Shown: positions 8,929-19,917 of the stretch, in pieces
How the letters are laid out: the number at the start of each line of letters is the position of its first letter
Numbering within the stretch: the stretch's first letter is position 1
DNA from: Methylococcaceae bacterium
Lineage (GTDB): Bacteria > Pseudomonadota > Gammaproteobacteria > Methylococcales > Methylomonadaceae
Assembly: GCA_016715325.1 (NCBI GenBank)
Contig: JADKAL010000001.1
Span: 310,001 to 374,000, forward strand
Length of the DNA: 64,000 bases
Direction of reading: 5' to 3'
Notes under the pieces: model-generated
The model's input: the letters and a program-made list of their open reading frames with translations, nothing else
What the model was told of the DNA's origin: nothing
Databases searched by the model: none
Translations under genes and position numbers: made by a program

Positions 8929-9081
8929 CTAATTGATTATGCCTCGGGGAATAAAAACCCCGAAGTAAAGAAAGAGCCATGCAATGACCATGCTACCTAT
9001 AACGATAGCCATCAATGCAAATGTTCCTATCGGCGAACTTTCAAGTATTCGCCCGCGTTCATCTTCGTCTATTTGATTCAT
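8929..9081 (-). CDS. Small oxidase subunit, 50 aa single-pass membrane protein
   Basis: Start ATG at 9079-9081 with GAGAAAG upstream; stop TAG at 8929-8931. The protein starts MNQIDEDERGRILES, then has one hydrophobic helix (about residues 18-45) with GSMVIAWLFLYFGVFIP and ends RGIIN. Position (first gene of the oxidase operon, 7 bp before subunit II), size and topology match the small third subunit (IIa/CbaD type) of ba3 oxidases. It is too short for routine gene calling and easily missed. The functional label is inferred from context, not from sequence identity that I can measure. Confidence 0.78.
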   Translation of the reverse strand: MNQIDEDERGRILESSPIGTFALMAIVIGSMVIAWLFLYFGVFIPRGIIN

Positions 9082-9323
9082 TACTTTCTCGCTTTAAAAT
9101 TTGTCAAACTGGTAATTGAATAAAATTCAAGAAATTGCAACAGTTAAATTTTGCTAACCGCTCAGGGCAATTTAAGGAAAATCAAAATAAGTTTTTCTAC
9201 ATACCTAACATACAAGATAAGTTGTTTATTACCTTCTTGGTGAACGAGTCGACCCGATGATACTCAACGGACATTAAAGGAACCGGATTATTCAGGGTTT
9301 TCTTAAGCTTTAAACTATCGAAA
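9082..9323 (-). other. Long 5' leader of the ba3 oxidase operon
   Basis: If transcription starts near 9317, as the FNR-box spacing predicts, the operon has an untranslated leader of about 236 nt. I see no coding sequence or known riboswitch in it. The stretch is AT-rich. Confidence 0.4.
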
Positions 9324-9365
9324 AGTATACAATAAGTGATTGAACTTGAATTTGATTTAGATCAA
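9324..9365 (-). promoter_or_regulatory. FNR/ANR-dependent class II promoter
   Basis: TTGATTTAGATCAA at 9352-9365 is a perfect match to the FNR/ANR consensus TTGAT-N4-ATCAA. On the minus strand a TATACT -10 hexamer lies at 9329-9324. The centre-to-centre distance is 32 bp, exactly that of an FNR site at -41.5 relative to the start, which would be near 9317. It points to the ba3 oxidase operon, suggesting induction at low oxygen. No gene lies on the plus side for several hundred bases. Confidence 0.7.
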
Positions 9366-9580
9366 CGATTGAGGTTTGATCTTAAAAGGAATTATACAAA
9401 ATTTGGTGTTACGGGGAATTGCATAGCGTTGTCTCATACACAAGATTTGTTATTAGCCGCAACAACTCCAAATATGGTCAATCCGCCGGAACACAGGTAA
9501 TTCAATTGAATAGTACGAATGTCGTTAACGTTCCCTAAGCCAAGTATTAGGGAAGTTATGACTTTACAAGTCGCAAGCGA
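9366..9580. other. Intergenic stretch with no recognised gene
   Basis: About 215 bp between the FNR-box promoter and the gltD terminator. No coding sequence with codon bias or ribosome-binding site is visible on either strand. A second half-site-like TTGATC lies near 9376. Confidence 0.5.
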
Positions 9581-9611
9581 TAATAAGCCGTAATTTGTTT
9601 ACGGCTTATTA
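9581..9611 (-). terminator. Hairpin terminator of gltBD
   Basis: A perfect 13-bp stem (TAATAAGCCGTAA and its complement) with a 5-nt loop, 17 bp after the gltD stop codon. No strong U-tract follows, but the position at the operon end and the stem length support termination. Confidence 0.6.
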
Positions 9612-9627
9612 TTAAGATAAATAACGT

Positions 9628-11070
9628 TTATCGCGGTAATTCGGAAGATCCCATTAAATACTCGTCAACCGCACGGGCGGCTTGTCTGCCTTCACGGATG
9701 GCCCATACCACCAAGGATTGACCGCGTCTTCCGTCGCCGGCTGCGAAAATCTTGTCGATTGACGTGCGATATTGCTGTTCGTTAGCTTTAATATTACCCC
9801 GGGGATCGCGTTCGACACCCAGCTCCTGCAGCAAGCCGTCATGAACAGGATGAACGAAACCCATTGCCAATAAAACTAAATCGGCTTTTAACGTAAATGC
9901 GCTGTCTGGTTTTTCACTCATTTTCCATTCACCGCTTTCCTGCTTCCATTCGACTTGGATGGCATTAAGCTCGTTGATTTTTCCGTCTTTGCCGGTAACG
10001 CTGGTAGTATTGACACTCCAATGCCGTTGACAACCCTCTTCTTGCGAAGACGACGTTCTCAACTTATTAGGCCACATCGGCCAAGTCAGCATTTTGTTTT
10101 CTTTTTCCGGGGGTTTTGGCAGAATCTCGATTTGGACGACTGAAGCAGCGCCCTGACGAATGGAGGTACCGATACAGTCGGAACCGGTATCGCCGCCGCC
10201 GATAACCACAACATGCTTACCTGTGGCGCTGATTGCGATGTCGTCCAGAATTACATCCCCGGCATTGCGTTTATTTTGTTGACGAAGAAAATCCATTGCG
10301 TAATGAACGCCTTCGAGTTCATTACGTCCAGGCACTTCCAAATCGCGGGGTTTTTCAGAGCCGACAGCAAGCACAATTGCATCGAAATCTGCCAAAAGTG
10401 CTTTTATTGAAACATTTCCGCCGATATGGCTATTCGGCCTGAATTTAACACCTTCAGCTTGCATTTGAGCAATTCGTCTATCGATCAGCTGCTTTTCCAT
10501 CTTGAAGTCGGGAATGCCGTAACGCAGTAAACCACCGATACGGTCGTTTTTCTCAAAGATGTAAATATCGTGACCGGCACGGGCGAGTTGCTGCGCACAC
10601 GCCATGCCCGAAGGGCCGGAACCGATAACAGCAACGCGTTTTCCGGTTTTTTGCAACGGAATTTGCGGCTTAATCCAGCCCATCTCCCAACCCTTGTCTA
10701 CGATTGCGCATTCAATCGATTTGATAGTTACCGGTTGATCGGTCAAATTAAGGGTACATGAGGCCTCGCAAGGTGCAGGGCAGATGCGACCGGTAAATTC
10801 CGGGAAATTATTCGTGCTGTGAAGAATCGAGAGGGCATTTTGCCAATCGCCTCGATGCACCATCTCATTCCAGTCCGGAATAATATTGTTGACGGGGCAT
10901 CCGTTGTGGCAATAAGGAATACCGCAATCCATGCAGCGTGCGCCTTGTAACGATATTTCTTTATCGGAAGGAACGATTGTGAATTCTCGATAATGCTTAA
11001 CACGTTCGCCCGGCGGCGCGTAATGCCGTTCAGATCGAGGAATTTCCATAAAACCGGTTGGTTTGCCCAT
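9628..11070 (-). CDS. gltD: Glutamate synthase (NADPH) small subunit
   Basis: 480 aa, normal length. It carries NADPH-derived electrons to the large subunit. The N-terminal iron-sulfur region has [17 protein letters not shown] and CPAPCEASC (about residues 42-60 and 100-110). The FAD-binding Rossmann motif is [22 protein letters not shown] and the NADPH-binding one is [15 protein letters not shown]. The C-terminal FAD motif [18 protein letters not shown] is present. It lies 26 bp 3' of gltB in one operon and acts with glutamine synthetase in ammonium assimilation. Confidence 0.96.
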   Translation of the reverse strand: MGKPTGFMEIPRSERHYAPPGERVKHYREFTIVPSDKEISLQGARCMDCGIPYCHNGCPVNNIIPDWNEMVHRGDWQNALSILHSTNNFPEFTGRICPAPCEASCTLNLTDQPVTIKSIECAIVDKGWEMGWIKPQIPLQKTGKRVAVIGSGPSGMACAQQLARAGHDIYIFEKNDRIGGLLRYGIPDFKMEKQLIDRRIAQMQAEGVKFRPNSHIGGNVSIKALLADFDAIVLAVGSEKPRDLEVPGRNELEGVHYAMDFLRQQNKRNAGDVILDDIAISATGKHVVVIGGGDTGSDCIGTSIRQGAASVVQIEILPKPPEKENKMLTWPMWPNKLRTSSSQEEGCQRHWSVNTTSVTGKDGKINELNAIQVEWKQESGEWKMSEKPDSAFTLKADLVLLAMGFVHPVHDGLLQELGVERDPRGNIKANEQQYRTSIDKIFAAGDGRRGQSLVVWAIREGRQAARAVDEYLMGSSELPR

Positions 11071-11096
11071 TTTAAATACCTATATTCAAAAATCTG

Positions 11097-14000
11097 TTAA
11101 GCAGCTGCAGAAGTTTGCAATGCGTAAATTTGTTTGAGTGCTTCTCTGTAATCAACCGGCATGACTTTTATAAAGCGCGGTAAATACTCGTCCCACTTAT
11201 CTAAAATTTCTTGAGCGCGTTTGCTACCGGTGTAGTGTTTGTGGTTTTCAATCAATCTTTTTAATCGAGCGGCATCGTTTCGAGTCATATCTGACATCAA
11301 GTTCACACGCCCATGTGTTTCCATATCGCCGCCTTGGTGAGCGATTGCTTCCAATGTCTCGTCTTCCGCGGGAATTGGCTCGAGTTCGACCATCGCCATG
11401 TTGCAGCGTCTCTCGAAATCGCCGTTTTCGTTCAGTACATAGGCAATACCACCGGACATGCCGGCGGCAAAGTTACGTCCTGTCGAGCCGAGAACGACGA
11501 CAACCCCTCCCGTCATATATTCGCATCCGTGATCGCCAACGCCCTCTACAACGGCAATTGCCCCTGAGTTTCGAACGGCGAAACGTTCGCCTGCTACGCC
11601 ATTGAAGTAACATTCGCCGCTGATTGCACCGTATAAAACTGTATTGCCGACAATGATATTTTCGGAAGGATTTATTTTACAATCTTCCGGCGGCATGATT
11701 GCGATACGTCCGCCGCTCATTCCTTTGCCGACATAATCGTTGCCGTCGCCCTTTAGCTGAATGCTCACACCTTGTGCCAAAAACGCGCCAAAGCTTTGGC
11801 CAGCGGTTCCTTTGACGTTTATAGCAATGGTATCATCCGGCAACCCTTTATGACCGTAACGTTTTGCCACTTCGCCTGAAAGCATCGCACCGAATGTTCG
11901 ATTAATATTTCGTATCGGAATATTAATCTGGACCGGTTTACCCGATTCCAGCGCGGGTTTCGCTTGTTTAATCAATTCATGATCAATTGCTTTATCCAAA
12001 CCATGATCTTGTTTTTCGCTTTGATAAACAGCGGTATGACTATCGACCTGTGGTTTGTAAAAGATTCTGCTAAAATCCAAACCTTGTGCTTTCCAATGCG
12101 CAAGCGCAGGCTGCATATTCAATTTATCGGAACGTCCGATCATTTCGTTGATGGTGCGGAAACCGAGTTTCGCCATCCAGCGCCGAACATCCTCGGCAAC
12201 CAGGAAGAAATAGTTAACCACATGTTCGGGTTGCCCGGTAAAGCGTTTTCTAAGCTCCGGATCTTGAGTCGCAACGCCGACAGGGCAGGTATTAAGATGG
12301 CATTTGCGCATCATGATACAACCGGTGACGATTAACGGCGCCGTTGCGAAACCGAATTCGTCTGCCCCTAACAAGGCCCCTATAATGACGTCTCGACCGG
12401 TTCTTAATCCGCCGTCCACTTGAACGGCAATGCGTCCGCGGAGCTGGTTCAACACGAGGGTTTGGTGTGTCTCGGCAAGACCGATTTCCCAAGGTAATCC
12501 GGCATGTTTAATGGATGTCATCGGGCTTGCGCCGGTGCCGCCGTCGTAACCGGCTATGGTCACATGATCGGCATGGGCTTTGGAAACACCGGCCGCAACC
12601 GTACCCACACCGACTTCCGAAACCAATTTAACGCTGATTCGAGCGTTCGGATTGACGTTCTTTAAATCGTGTATAAGCTGCGCCAAATCCTCGATAGAAT
12701 AAATATCGTGATGGGGCGGCGGCGATATGAGTCCTACGCCTTGTGTCGAATGCCGAACTTTCGCAATAACCGCATCGACTTTATGTCCAGGCAACTGACC
12801 GCCTTCGCCCGGTTTTGCGCCTTGGCTAATTTTGATCTGGATGTCGTCGGCATTGACCAAATATTCGGTAGTCACGCCGAATCGACCGGATGCAACTTGC
12901 TTAATGGCCGACCGCATCGAGTCGCCGTTGGCTAAGGGTTTAAAACGCTCAGGTAATTCGCCGCCTTCGCCAGTGTTTGACTTGCCGCCGATTCGATTCA
13001 TTGCAATCGCTAATGTCGTATGCGCTTCATAGGAAATCGAACCGAAAGACATCGCACCGGTAGCGAAACGCTTTACGATTTCAGAAGCAGGTTCGACTTC
13101 TTCTAAAGGAACTGGTTCGTCCGCTTCTTTAAAAGTCATCAAACCACGTAAAGTAAGCAGTTTTTCGTTTTGTTCGTCGATCAAATGGCAGAATTCGTCG
13201 AAAAGCTCCTTGCTGTTGCTACGGGTGGCATGTTGTAACTTACTGATAGACGATGGCGTCCAGGCATGAGCTTCCCCGCGAACGCGATAAGCATATTCCC
13301 CGCCGACATCCAAAGCGTCTTTTAATACCGGTGCGTTACCGAAGGCGAGGCGATGACGGCGCACGGTCTCTTCACTAATTTCATTGAGTCCGGCGCCTTC
13401 CGTCGTACTGGTTGTCCCTGTAAAGAATTTATCCAAAAACGGCTCGGAAAGACCGATAGCATTGAATATTTGTGCGCCGCAATAGGACTGGTAGGTGGAA
13501 ATGCCCATTTTGGACATGACTTTTAACAAGCCTTTGGAAACCGCCTTAACATAACGTTTATGCGCCTCATATTCTTTAAGGTCGGAGATTTTTTCGCAAA
13601 GGTTTGATAGCGTATCGAATGCTAGGTAAGGATTAATGGCCTCGGCGCCGAATCCCGCTAGTAATGCAAAATGCTGAATTTCTCTTGCTTCGCCTGTTTC
13701 GATAACCAAGCCGACTTTTGTTCTTAAACCTTCTCGCGTTAAGAAATGGTGGACTGACGAGGTGCCTAGTAATGCTGGAATAGCGATATGCGTGGAATCC
13801 ATGTCCCGATCGGACAAGGCCAAGATGTTATTGCCGTCCTCAACCGCACGTTTTGCCGCTTGGCATAACCGCTCGAGGGCAATTTCCATGCCGCTAGCGC
13901 CCATGTCGCTCGGATAGCATAAGCTAAGCGTTTTAGTCTTAAAAGCACCGCTAGTTCTTGCTTCGATACGGCGGATTTTTTCCAAATCCTGATTGGTTAA

Positions 14001-15716
14001 TATCGGCTGCTCTACTTCAAGGCGCATGTGCGTGCCGCCTTCATCGAGACCTAATAAATTGGGTCTAGGTCCTATAAAAGAAACCAAAGACATGACTAAT
14101 TCTTCCCGAATCGGATCGATAGCAGGATTGGTTACTTGCGCAAAACCTTGTTTGAAATAGTCGTACAGCAATCTAGGACGTTGCGATAAAACCGCAAGCG
14201 CAGCATCGATGCCCATCGAGCTGATAGCTTCCTGACCGGTAAGCGCCATCGGCTTCATTAAGAATTCAATATCTTCTTGGGTATATCCAAACGCTTGTTG
14301 ACGGTCTAGTAAGGTTCTGGCATCTGGCGCCATCGCGGCAACTTCGGTAGGCAGCTTGGCGACATGAATTTGGGTCTTACTCAACCAATCTGAATACGGT
14401 TGAGATTGAGCGATTTCAGCTTTAAGTTCGGAATCATCGATAATCCGGCCTTGCTCGGTATCGATTAGTAACATTTTCCCCGGTTGTAAACGCCATTTTT
14501 TGATAATGTTATGCTGCGGAACTTCTATGACGCCCATTTCCGATGCCATGATGACAAAATCGTCGTCGGTGACAAGGTAACGCGCTGGCCTTAAACCGTT
14601 ACGGTCTAAAGTTGCCCCGATTTGTCTACCGTCGGTGAATGCCACTGCGGCCGGACCGTCCCAAGGCTCCATCAGGGCGGCATTGTATTCATAAAAGGCG
14701 CGGCGTTTTTCGTCCATCAGGTCGTTGCCGGCCCAGGCTTCAGGAATTAGCAGCATCATGGCATGCGCCATTGAATAACCGCCGGCAACCAATAATTCTA
14801 AAGCGTTGTCGAAAGAGGCGGAATCCGATTGGCCTTCTGCGATCAACGGCCATAATTTGTGAATATCGTCCCCTAATACAGTCGACGCAATGGAATGCCG
14901 TCTTGCCGCCATCCAATTCACATTGCCGGTCAACGTATTGATTTCGCCGTTATGCGCAATCATTCTGAACGGATGCGCCAAATCCCAAGTGGGGAAGGTA
15001 TTTGTGGAAAAACGTTGATGGACTAAAGCTAATGCGCTTGTAATTCGTTTATCGCTCAAGTCGGGATAAAACGCGCCGACTTGATTGGCGAGTAACATGC
15101 CCTTGTAGACGATGGTGCGGGACGACAAAGACGGTACGTAAAAAGAATGACCGCCGTCTAATTTTAAATCGCGTACTGCATTTTCAACTTGTTTACGGAT
15201 GACGAATAATTTTCGTTCGAATGCATCTTGCGACGAGATTTCTTGGCCTTTTCCTATGAAAACTTGTCTTATCATAGGCTCAACAGGTTTAACGGAATAC
15301 CCGAGATTGGTATTGTCCACCGGTACATCTCGCCAACCGAGCAGCGTTGTGTTTTCTTGTGAAATAAATTTTTCTAGTTGCGATTCGCAAATTTTACGAT
15401 CCGATTCGTTACGAGGTAAAAACACCATTCCAACGGCATATTCACCCGATGACGGCAACTTGATTCCATGTTTACGGCTTTCATCTTGAAAAAATGCATC
15501 GGGTATTTGAATGAGTATTCCGGCCCCGTCGCCTGCGCACGGGTCGGCGCCCACGGCTCCGCGATGGGTTAAGTTTTCGAGTAAATCCAATCCTTGACGA
15601 ACAATGGCATGGCTTTTTTGGCCCTTGATGTGAACAATGAAGCCGACACCGCAAGCATCATGTTCGTTACGTGGGTCGTAAAGACCTTGTCTGGATGGTA
15701 AATTACTTTGACTCAT
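11097..15716 (-). CDS. gltB: Glutamate synthase (NADPH) large subunit
   Basis: 1539 aa from the ATG at 15714-15716 ([10 protein letters not shown]), preceded by GAGGTAG; an upstream in-frame ATG at 15797 lacks such a site. A short propeptide precedes the catalytic Cys in [16 protein letters not shown] (class II glutamine amidotransferase, Cys near residue 22). Then come the central domain, the FMN-binding synthase domain ([36 protein letters not shown]), the 3Fe-4S cluster Cys residues ([19 protein letters not shown]) and the C-terminal Gly-rich beta-helix. It makes glutamate from 2-oxoglutarate and glutamine. Confidence 0.96.
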   Translation of the reverse strand: MSQSNLPSRQGLYDPRNEHDACGVGFIVHIKGQKSHAIVRQGLDLLENLTHRGAVGADPCAGDGAGILIQIPDAFFQDESRKHGIKLPSSGEYAVGMVFLPRNESDRKICESQLEKFISQENTTLLGWRDVPVDNTNLGYSVKPVEPMIRQVFIGKGQEISSQDAFERKLFVIRKQVENAVRDLKLDGGHSFYVPSLSSRTIVYKGMLLANQVGAFYPDLSDKRITSALALVHQRFSTNTFPTWDLAHPFRMIAHNGEINTLTGNVNWMAARRHSIASTVLGDDIHKLWPLIAEGQSDSASFDNALELLVAGGYSMAHAMMLLIPEAWAGNDLMDEKRRAFYEYNAALMEPWDGPAAVAFTDGRQIGATLDRNGLRPARYLVTDDDFVIMASEMGVIEVPQHNIIKKWRLQPGKMLLIDTEQGRIIDDSELKAEIAQSQPYSDWLSKTQIHVAKLPTEVAAMAPDARTLLDRQQAFGYTQEDIEFLMKPMALTGQEAISSMGIDAALAVLSQRPRLLYDYFKQGFAQVTNPAIDPIREELVMSLVSFIGPRPNLLGLDEGGTHMRLEVEQPILTNQDLEKIRRIEARTSGAFKTKTLSLCYPSDMGASGMEIALERLCQAAKRAVEDGNNILALSDRDMDSTHIAIPALLGTSSVHHFLTREGLRTKVGLVIETGEAREIQHFALLAGFGAEAINPYLAFDTLSNLCEKISDLKEYEAHKRYVKAVSKGLLKVMSKMGISTYQSYCGAQIFNAIGLSEPFLDKFFTGTTSTTEGAGLNEISEETVRRHRLAFGNAPVLKDALDVGGEYAYRVRGEAHAWTPSSISKLQHATRSNSKELFDEFCHLIDEQNEKLLTLRGLMTFKEADEPVPLEEVEPASEIVKRFATGAMSFGSISYEAHTTLAIAMNRIGGKSNTGEGGELPERFKPLANGDSMRSAIKQVASGRFGVTTEYLVNADDIQIKISQGAKPGEGGQLPGHKVDAVIAKVRHSTQGVGLISPPPHHDIYSIEDLAQLIHDLKNVNPNARISVKLVSEVGVGTVAAGVSKAHADHVTIAGYDGGTGASPMTSIKHAGLPWEIGLAETHQTLVLNQLRGRIAVQVDGGLRTGRDVIIGALLGADEFGFATAPLIVTGCIMMRKCHLNTCPVGVATQDPELRKRFTGQPEHVVNYFFLVAEDVRRWMAKLGFRTINEMIGRSDKLNMQPALAHWKAQGLDFSRIFYKPQVDSHTAVYQSEKQDHGLDKAIDHELIKQAKPALESGKPVQINIPIRNINRTFGAMLSGEVAKRYGHKGLPDDTIAINVKGTAGQSFGAFLAQGVSIQLKGDGNDYVGKGMSGGRIAIMPPEDCKINPSENIIVGNTVLYGAISGECYFNGVAGERFAVRNSGAIAVVEGVGDHGCEYMTGGVVVVLGSTGRNFAAGMSGGIAYVLNENGDFERRCNMAMVELEPIPAEDETLEAIAHQGGDMETHGRVNLMSDMTRNDAARLKRLIENHKHYTGSKRAQEILDKWDEYLPRFIKVMPVDYREALKQIYALQTSAAA

Positions 15717-16045
15717 TGCTACCTCGGGAGTACGTTGATCGAAAGGTTGAGGCTTTCCTGATAACCCTTGCTCAGTACCTAAAATGATTATTTTCAATAC
15801 GCCGGCTTTGCGGCAAAACCATTAAATTATACGGAAATTGGGCTATTTTGTCACGTATAGTTTTAACGGATTAACCTCTAAACAATCTACGAAGCTTTCT
15901 TGAAACACCCTTAATCAAATAGATATGATTCTGTGTTATCTTAACGAAAGTTGGTAAATCTATGTTTATTGAATTGAATATATCGGAAGTCTCTGTTGTA
16001 TTTTAGTGATAAACAGCAGTCAGTATTTGTTATTTTTGGTTAATT
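15717..16045. promoter_or_regulatory. Divergent intergenic region, gltB / UbiH-family gene
   Basis: About 330 bp holding the promoters of gltB (minus) and the hydroxylase gene (plus). AT-rich. I see no confident binding site and no additional gene. Confidence 0.4.
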
Positions 16046-17261
16046 ATGAATCAACATTTTGATGTAGTTATCGTTGGCGGCGGCATGGTTGGCGCTGCCG
16101 TAGCCTGCGGCCTAGGTAATAGCCCTTTGAAAGTTGCCGTTATCGAAAGTGCGCCGCCTCCCGTGTTTTCGCCCGATCAGCCCCATGACTTGCGGGTTTC
16201 GGCCCTAAGTATTGCGTCCAAAAAAATATTGGAGACGGTCGGTGCATGGCAAGGTATTGAAATAAGAAGATATTGTCCCTTCCGCAGAATGCGTGTATGG
16301 GAAACAACCGGCGATACCGAATTTTGCAGTGAAGATATCAATTATCCGCAATTAGGCTATATCGTCGACAACCGTATAATTCAATTGGCTTTGCTCGAAC
16401 GGCTCGCGGATTTCGACAATATCTCGCTGATTTCACCGGCTGTTAAAAAAAATAGAATACTGGCCCGGCGACACAACAAAGATTCATTTAGAAGACGGCG
16501 GAACGCTATCGTCCGATTTGCTGGTTGCGGCAGATGGCGGGCAGTCGAGAGTTCGGCAAACCGTCGGTTTAGGGGTGACCAGCTGGGATTATAAACAGCA
16601 AGCTTTAGTTATTTATATAGAAACTGAGTATGGGCAGCAAGACATCACTTGGCAGCGCTTTACGTCTACCGGCCCGCAAGCCTTTTTGCCGTTGACGGGA
16701 AATCACGGTTCAATAGTTTGGTATCACTCGCCTGACGAAGTAAACCGGTTAAAAGCGTTATCTCATGATGAATTGAAGTACGAATTAACCGCGGCTTTCC
16801 CCAGCGCGCTTGGACACATAACACGCGTGCTTGGCACGGCAAGTTTCGCTTTGAAGCGGCAGCATGCGCAAGCCTATGTAAAACCGGGGGTAGCTTTGGT
16901 GGGCGATGCCGCACATATGATTAATCCGCTGGCAGGGCAGGGTGTTAATATCGGTTTGCTAGATGCGGCAGCTTTGTGCGAAGTGTTGGTCGATGCCGTT
17001 AAACAAGGCCGCGATTTCAGTAGCTTAGTCGTGTTAAAACAGTATGAAAATATGCGCCGCAAAGAAAATCTAAAAATGATGACGGTGATGGATGTGTTTT
17101 ATCAAGTTTTTAGCAATGAAATACTGCCGGTCAAGTTTTTGCGGAATCTCGGTTTGGGGCTTGCCGAAAGGATATTGCCTGCAAAAAACATTGTGATGCG
17201 AAATGCAATGGGTCTTGAAGGCAAATTACCGAAATTAGCGCGAGGCGAATCTATTGTTTAA
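16046..17261 (+). CDS. UbiH/UbiF-family FAD monooxygenase (ubiquinone biosynthesis), with one frameshift in this sequence
   Basis: Two frames join into one 404-aa protein if the run of eight A at 16445-16452 is read as seven. The bridge then reads SPAVKKIEYWPGDTTKIHLEDGG, and the downstream frame continues LLVAADGGQSRVRQ. N-terminal FAD motif DVVIVGGGMVGAAVACGLG, DLRVSALSIASKKILE, and the second FAD motif VALVGDAAHMINPLAGQGVNIGLLDA are all present. The family hydroxylates the ubiquinone ring. UbiH, UbiI and UbiF cannot be told apart by eye. The gene overlaps the convergent glnD end by 11 bp. The frameshift is most likely a homopolymer error. Confidence 0.88.
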
Positions 17262-19917
17262 GAGTCGTTGCCGTCTTTTTGGGTTTTACATTATCTAAAG
17301 CAGAGATTAATTCTTCTCTCAAACGTTCTTGTTTGACGGGATCCGAAAGCGGGTTAAGGTCCAGGTCGGTGATGGAAAACATATCTTCCACCCGGCTACC
17401 GATAGTGGTAATTCTGGCGCTATGTAAGTTGATGTTGTGTTTGTTGAAAATACGGCCGACTTTGGAAAGCAAGCCCGAGCGGTCGGTTGTAATCAGCTCA
17501 AGAACGGTATGATTGTTGTGCGGATCGGAATGGAATGAAATATTGGTAGGAATAGGAAAATGCTTGGCTTGTCTTGATTGTCTATGAATGTTTTTATGTT
17601 CTTTAACTTCCTGCGCCAGCAAATTATGCTTTAACGCACTGCATATATGCGAGATACGGTAGGGTTCGATAATAGGTTCCCCCGATTGCTCAAGCACTTG
17701 AAAACTATTTAGCACATAATCGTTGTCGGTCGTCATGATTCTGGCATCGAGAATCGTTAATCCTAATTGGTCGAGCGTAGCGGTGCTGATTGAAAATATC
17801 GCGCCGATATTTTTTCCGTAGACGAAAACTTCGGCGCTTCCGCGGCGGGTTTGAGAGCGCAATAAGACCAAAGGCAAATCCGACTCGCTTGCCGAGGCAA
17901 TTTCGGAGGTATGCCAGACAATTTCGTCGATGGAATAACGCAGAAAATATTCGTCGCTAACGTGCTGCCATATGTCCTCCAAAACCGAATCGTTAAGGCC
18001 GATTTTAACTAACTCGTCTCTCGCTTCTATTTTGTGCTCTTGAATGCGGTCTTTGAGCGCGGACGGATTTCGCAAACCTCGTCTTAATGCACTATGAGAA
18101 GCCGAGTAAAGCTCTTTGAGTAAGGTGTCTTTCCATGAATTCCAAAGCTCGGGATTGGTGGCACGTATATCGGCAACCGTCAACAGATACAGATGATTAA
18201 GATATTCAACACTGCCTACTTTTTGGGCAAAATCCAATACCTCGTCCGGGTCGCTGATGTCTTTACGTTGGGCCGTCATCGACATTATTAAGTGATGGCG
18301 TACCAGCCATGTAACAAGCATCGTGTCGTGAGACGAAAAATCGTGTTGACGGCAAAAATCCCTGGCGATTTCTTCGCCGATTTTAGAGTGGTCGCCGTTT
18401 CGGCCTTTCGCAATATCGTGAAAAAGCGCTGAAATGTATAAAACTTCGGGTTTGTCGATTAACGAAAAAACATCGTTGCAAAACGGCAGCTCTTCACGAT
18501 GCTTATTCAGGGAAAAACGGCGTAAATTACGGATCACAAACAGCGTGTGCGCGTCTACCGTATAGATGTGGAATAAATCGTATTGCATTCGCGCAACGAT
18601 GTTAGCGAAACTGGGCAAATAAGCCGCCAGTACTCCATATCGATTCATCCGCCTTAATTCGGTGGTAATGCCGTCCGACTGGCGGAATATATCTATAAAC
18701 AATTGATTTGCCTTTTTATTCTGCCGAAAATCATCGTCGATCAGATGCAAATTTTTACGAATTAATCGAATTGTTGTTGCTCTGACGCCTTTCAACGATC
18801 TGTTTTTTTGCAGAATTAAGAAAATTTCGAGGAGCGCTAAAGGTTGGTTCTCGAATACGTTATCGTTTTTCGCCTCGAGATAATTATTGATAATAACGAA
18901 ATGTTCGTTCAGCGAGACGGCTTTTGCCGTTGTCTCGCCCATCACAAAACGTTCGTTGAATAATTGTAATAACATTTCGTTAAGCCGTTGTAATTCAAGG
19001 ATGGTCTTGAAGTAGTACTGCATGAATTGTTCGACGTCCTGATTGCTTTGCTGCTGTTCGGTCATAAATCCGAATTGGCCGGCTAAATCCCGTTGGTAGT
19101 CGAAAATCAATCGATCTTCACTGCGGTTGGTTAGCAGGTGCAAAGCGTATCGAATCCGCCAGAGCACATGTAACGCGGTAATGAGCTGTTTGTATTCGGA
19201 CTCGGGTAAAAAGCCGTATTGAATAAGTTCACGTAAGGTTTTCGAGTTGTAGTGTCGCTTGAAAACCCAGGTAATAAGCTGCATATCGCGCAAGCCGCCA
19301 GGGCCTTCTTTGATGTTCGGCTCCAGGTTGTAAGCCGTATCGTGGTATTTAGCATGACGTTGCTGCTGCTCTAACATTTTTGCTGCAAAAAATTGCTTGG
19401 AAGGCCAGATTTTTTCAGGTGTGATTTCGTTTTGCAGTTTTTGGTAAAGCGCAATATTTCCGGCGACAAGCCGATTTTCCATAATGCTGGTCATCACGGT
19501 TTGATCGTCCTTGGCGGCGTTTACGCATTCGGCAATCGTTCGTACGCTTTGTCCCGGTTTTAAACCGATATCCCAAATAAAAGTCAGAAAGCGGGTTATT
19601 TTTTCCTTGTAGTCGGCGATGTTTGCACTGTCGAGCAGGATGACGAAATCGATGTCCGAATGCGGAAACTGTTCTCGCCTTCCGTAGCCGCCGACTGCGA
19701 CCAAACAAATTTTTTCCGCTTGATCGGCGATAAAATGCAGCCAGCTCGCAGTTAAAACTTCATCGATAAAATCGGATTTGTCTCTTAACAACGCTTCAAC
19801 AGAAACCTGAGGGTCGAAGTTTTGTTGCAGTTCGGCATTTTTTTCTTTAATGACTTGTTTAAATATCGATAAGCTGTCTTTATCGTCAAACCATTCTTGA
19901 GAAATCGATGATGTCAT
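17251..19917 (-). CDS. glnD: [Protein-PII] uridylyltransferase / uridylyl-removing enzyme
   Basis: 888 aa from the ATG at 19915-19917, which overlaps the map stop codon as ATGA; an in-frame start further upstream would lie inside map. The nucleotidyltransferase domain has VGGYGRREQFPHSDIDFVILL (G-G-x-G-R with D-x-D, about residues 85-105). The HD domain has ALFHDIAKGRNGDHSKIG (about 500). Two ACT domains at the C-terminus (VFVYGKNIGAIFSIST; LELITTDRSGLLSKVGRIF) sense glutamine. It uridylylates and de-uridylylates PII to set nitrogen status, complementing gltBD nearby. Intact and of normal length. Confidence 0.96.
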   Translation of the reverse strand: MTSSISQEWFDDKDSLSIFKQVIKEKNAELQQNFDPQVSVEALLRDKSDFIDEVLTASWLHFIADQAEKICLVAVGGYGRREQFPHSDIDFVILLDSANIADYKEKITRFLTFIWDIGLKPGQSVRTIAECVNAAKDDQTVMTSIMENRLVAGNIALYQKLQNEITPEKIWPSKQFFAAKMLEQQQRHAKYHDTAYNLEPNIKEGPGGLRDMQLITWVFKRHYNSKTLRELIQYGFLPESEYKQLITALHVLWRIRYALHLLTNRSEDRLIFDYQRDLAGQFGFMTEQQQSNQDVEQFMQYYFKTILELQRLNEMLLQLFNERFVMGETTAKAVSLNEHFVIINNYLEAKNDNVFENQPLALLEIFLILQKNRSLKGVRATTIRLIRKNLHLIDDDFRQNKKANQLFIDIFRQSDGITTELRRMNRYGVLAAYLPSFANIVARMQYDLFHIYTVDAHTLFVIRNLRRFSLNKHREELPFCNDVFSLIDKPEVLYISALFHDIAKGRNGDHSKIGEEIARDFCRQHDFSSHDTMLVTWLVRHHLIMSMTAQRKDISDPDEVLDFAQKVGSVEYLNHLYLLTVADIRATNPELWNSWKDTLLKELYSASHSALRRGLRNPSALKDRIQEHKIEARDELVKIGLNDSVLEDIWQHVSDEYFLRYSIDEIVWHTSEIASASESDLPLVLLRSQTRRGSAEVFVYGKNIGAIFSISTATLDQLGLTILDARIMTTDNDYVLNSFQVLEQSGEPIIEPYRISHICSALKHNLLAQEVKEHKNIHRQSRQAKHFPIPTNISFHSDPHNNHTVLELITTDRSGLLSKVGRIFNKHNINLHSARITTIGSRVEDMFSITDLDLNPLSDPVKQERLREELISALDNVKPKKTATTLKQ

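Noticed and set aside
9366-9600. FNR site acting rightward on a plus-strand gene
   Set aside because: The nearest -10-like TATAC on that side is 35-37 bp from the box centre and no gene follows.
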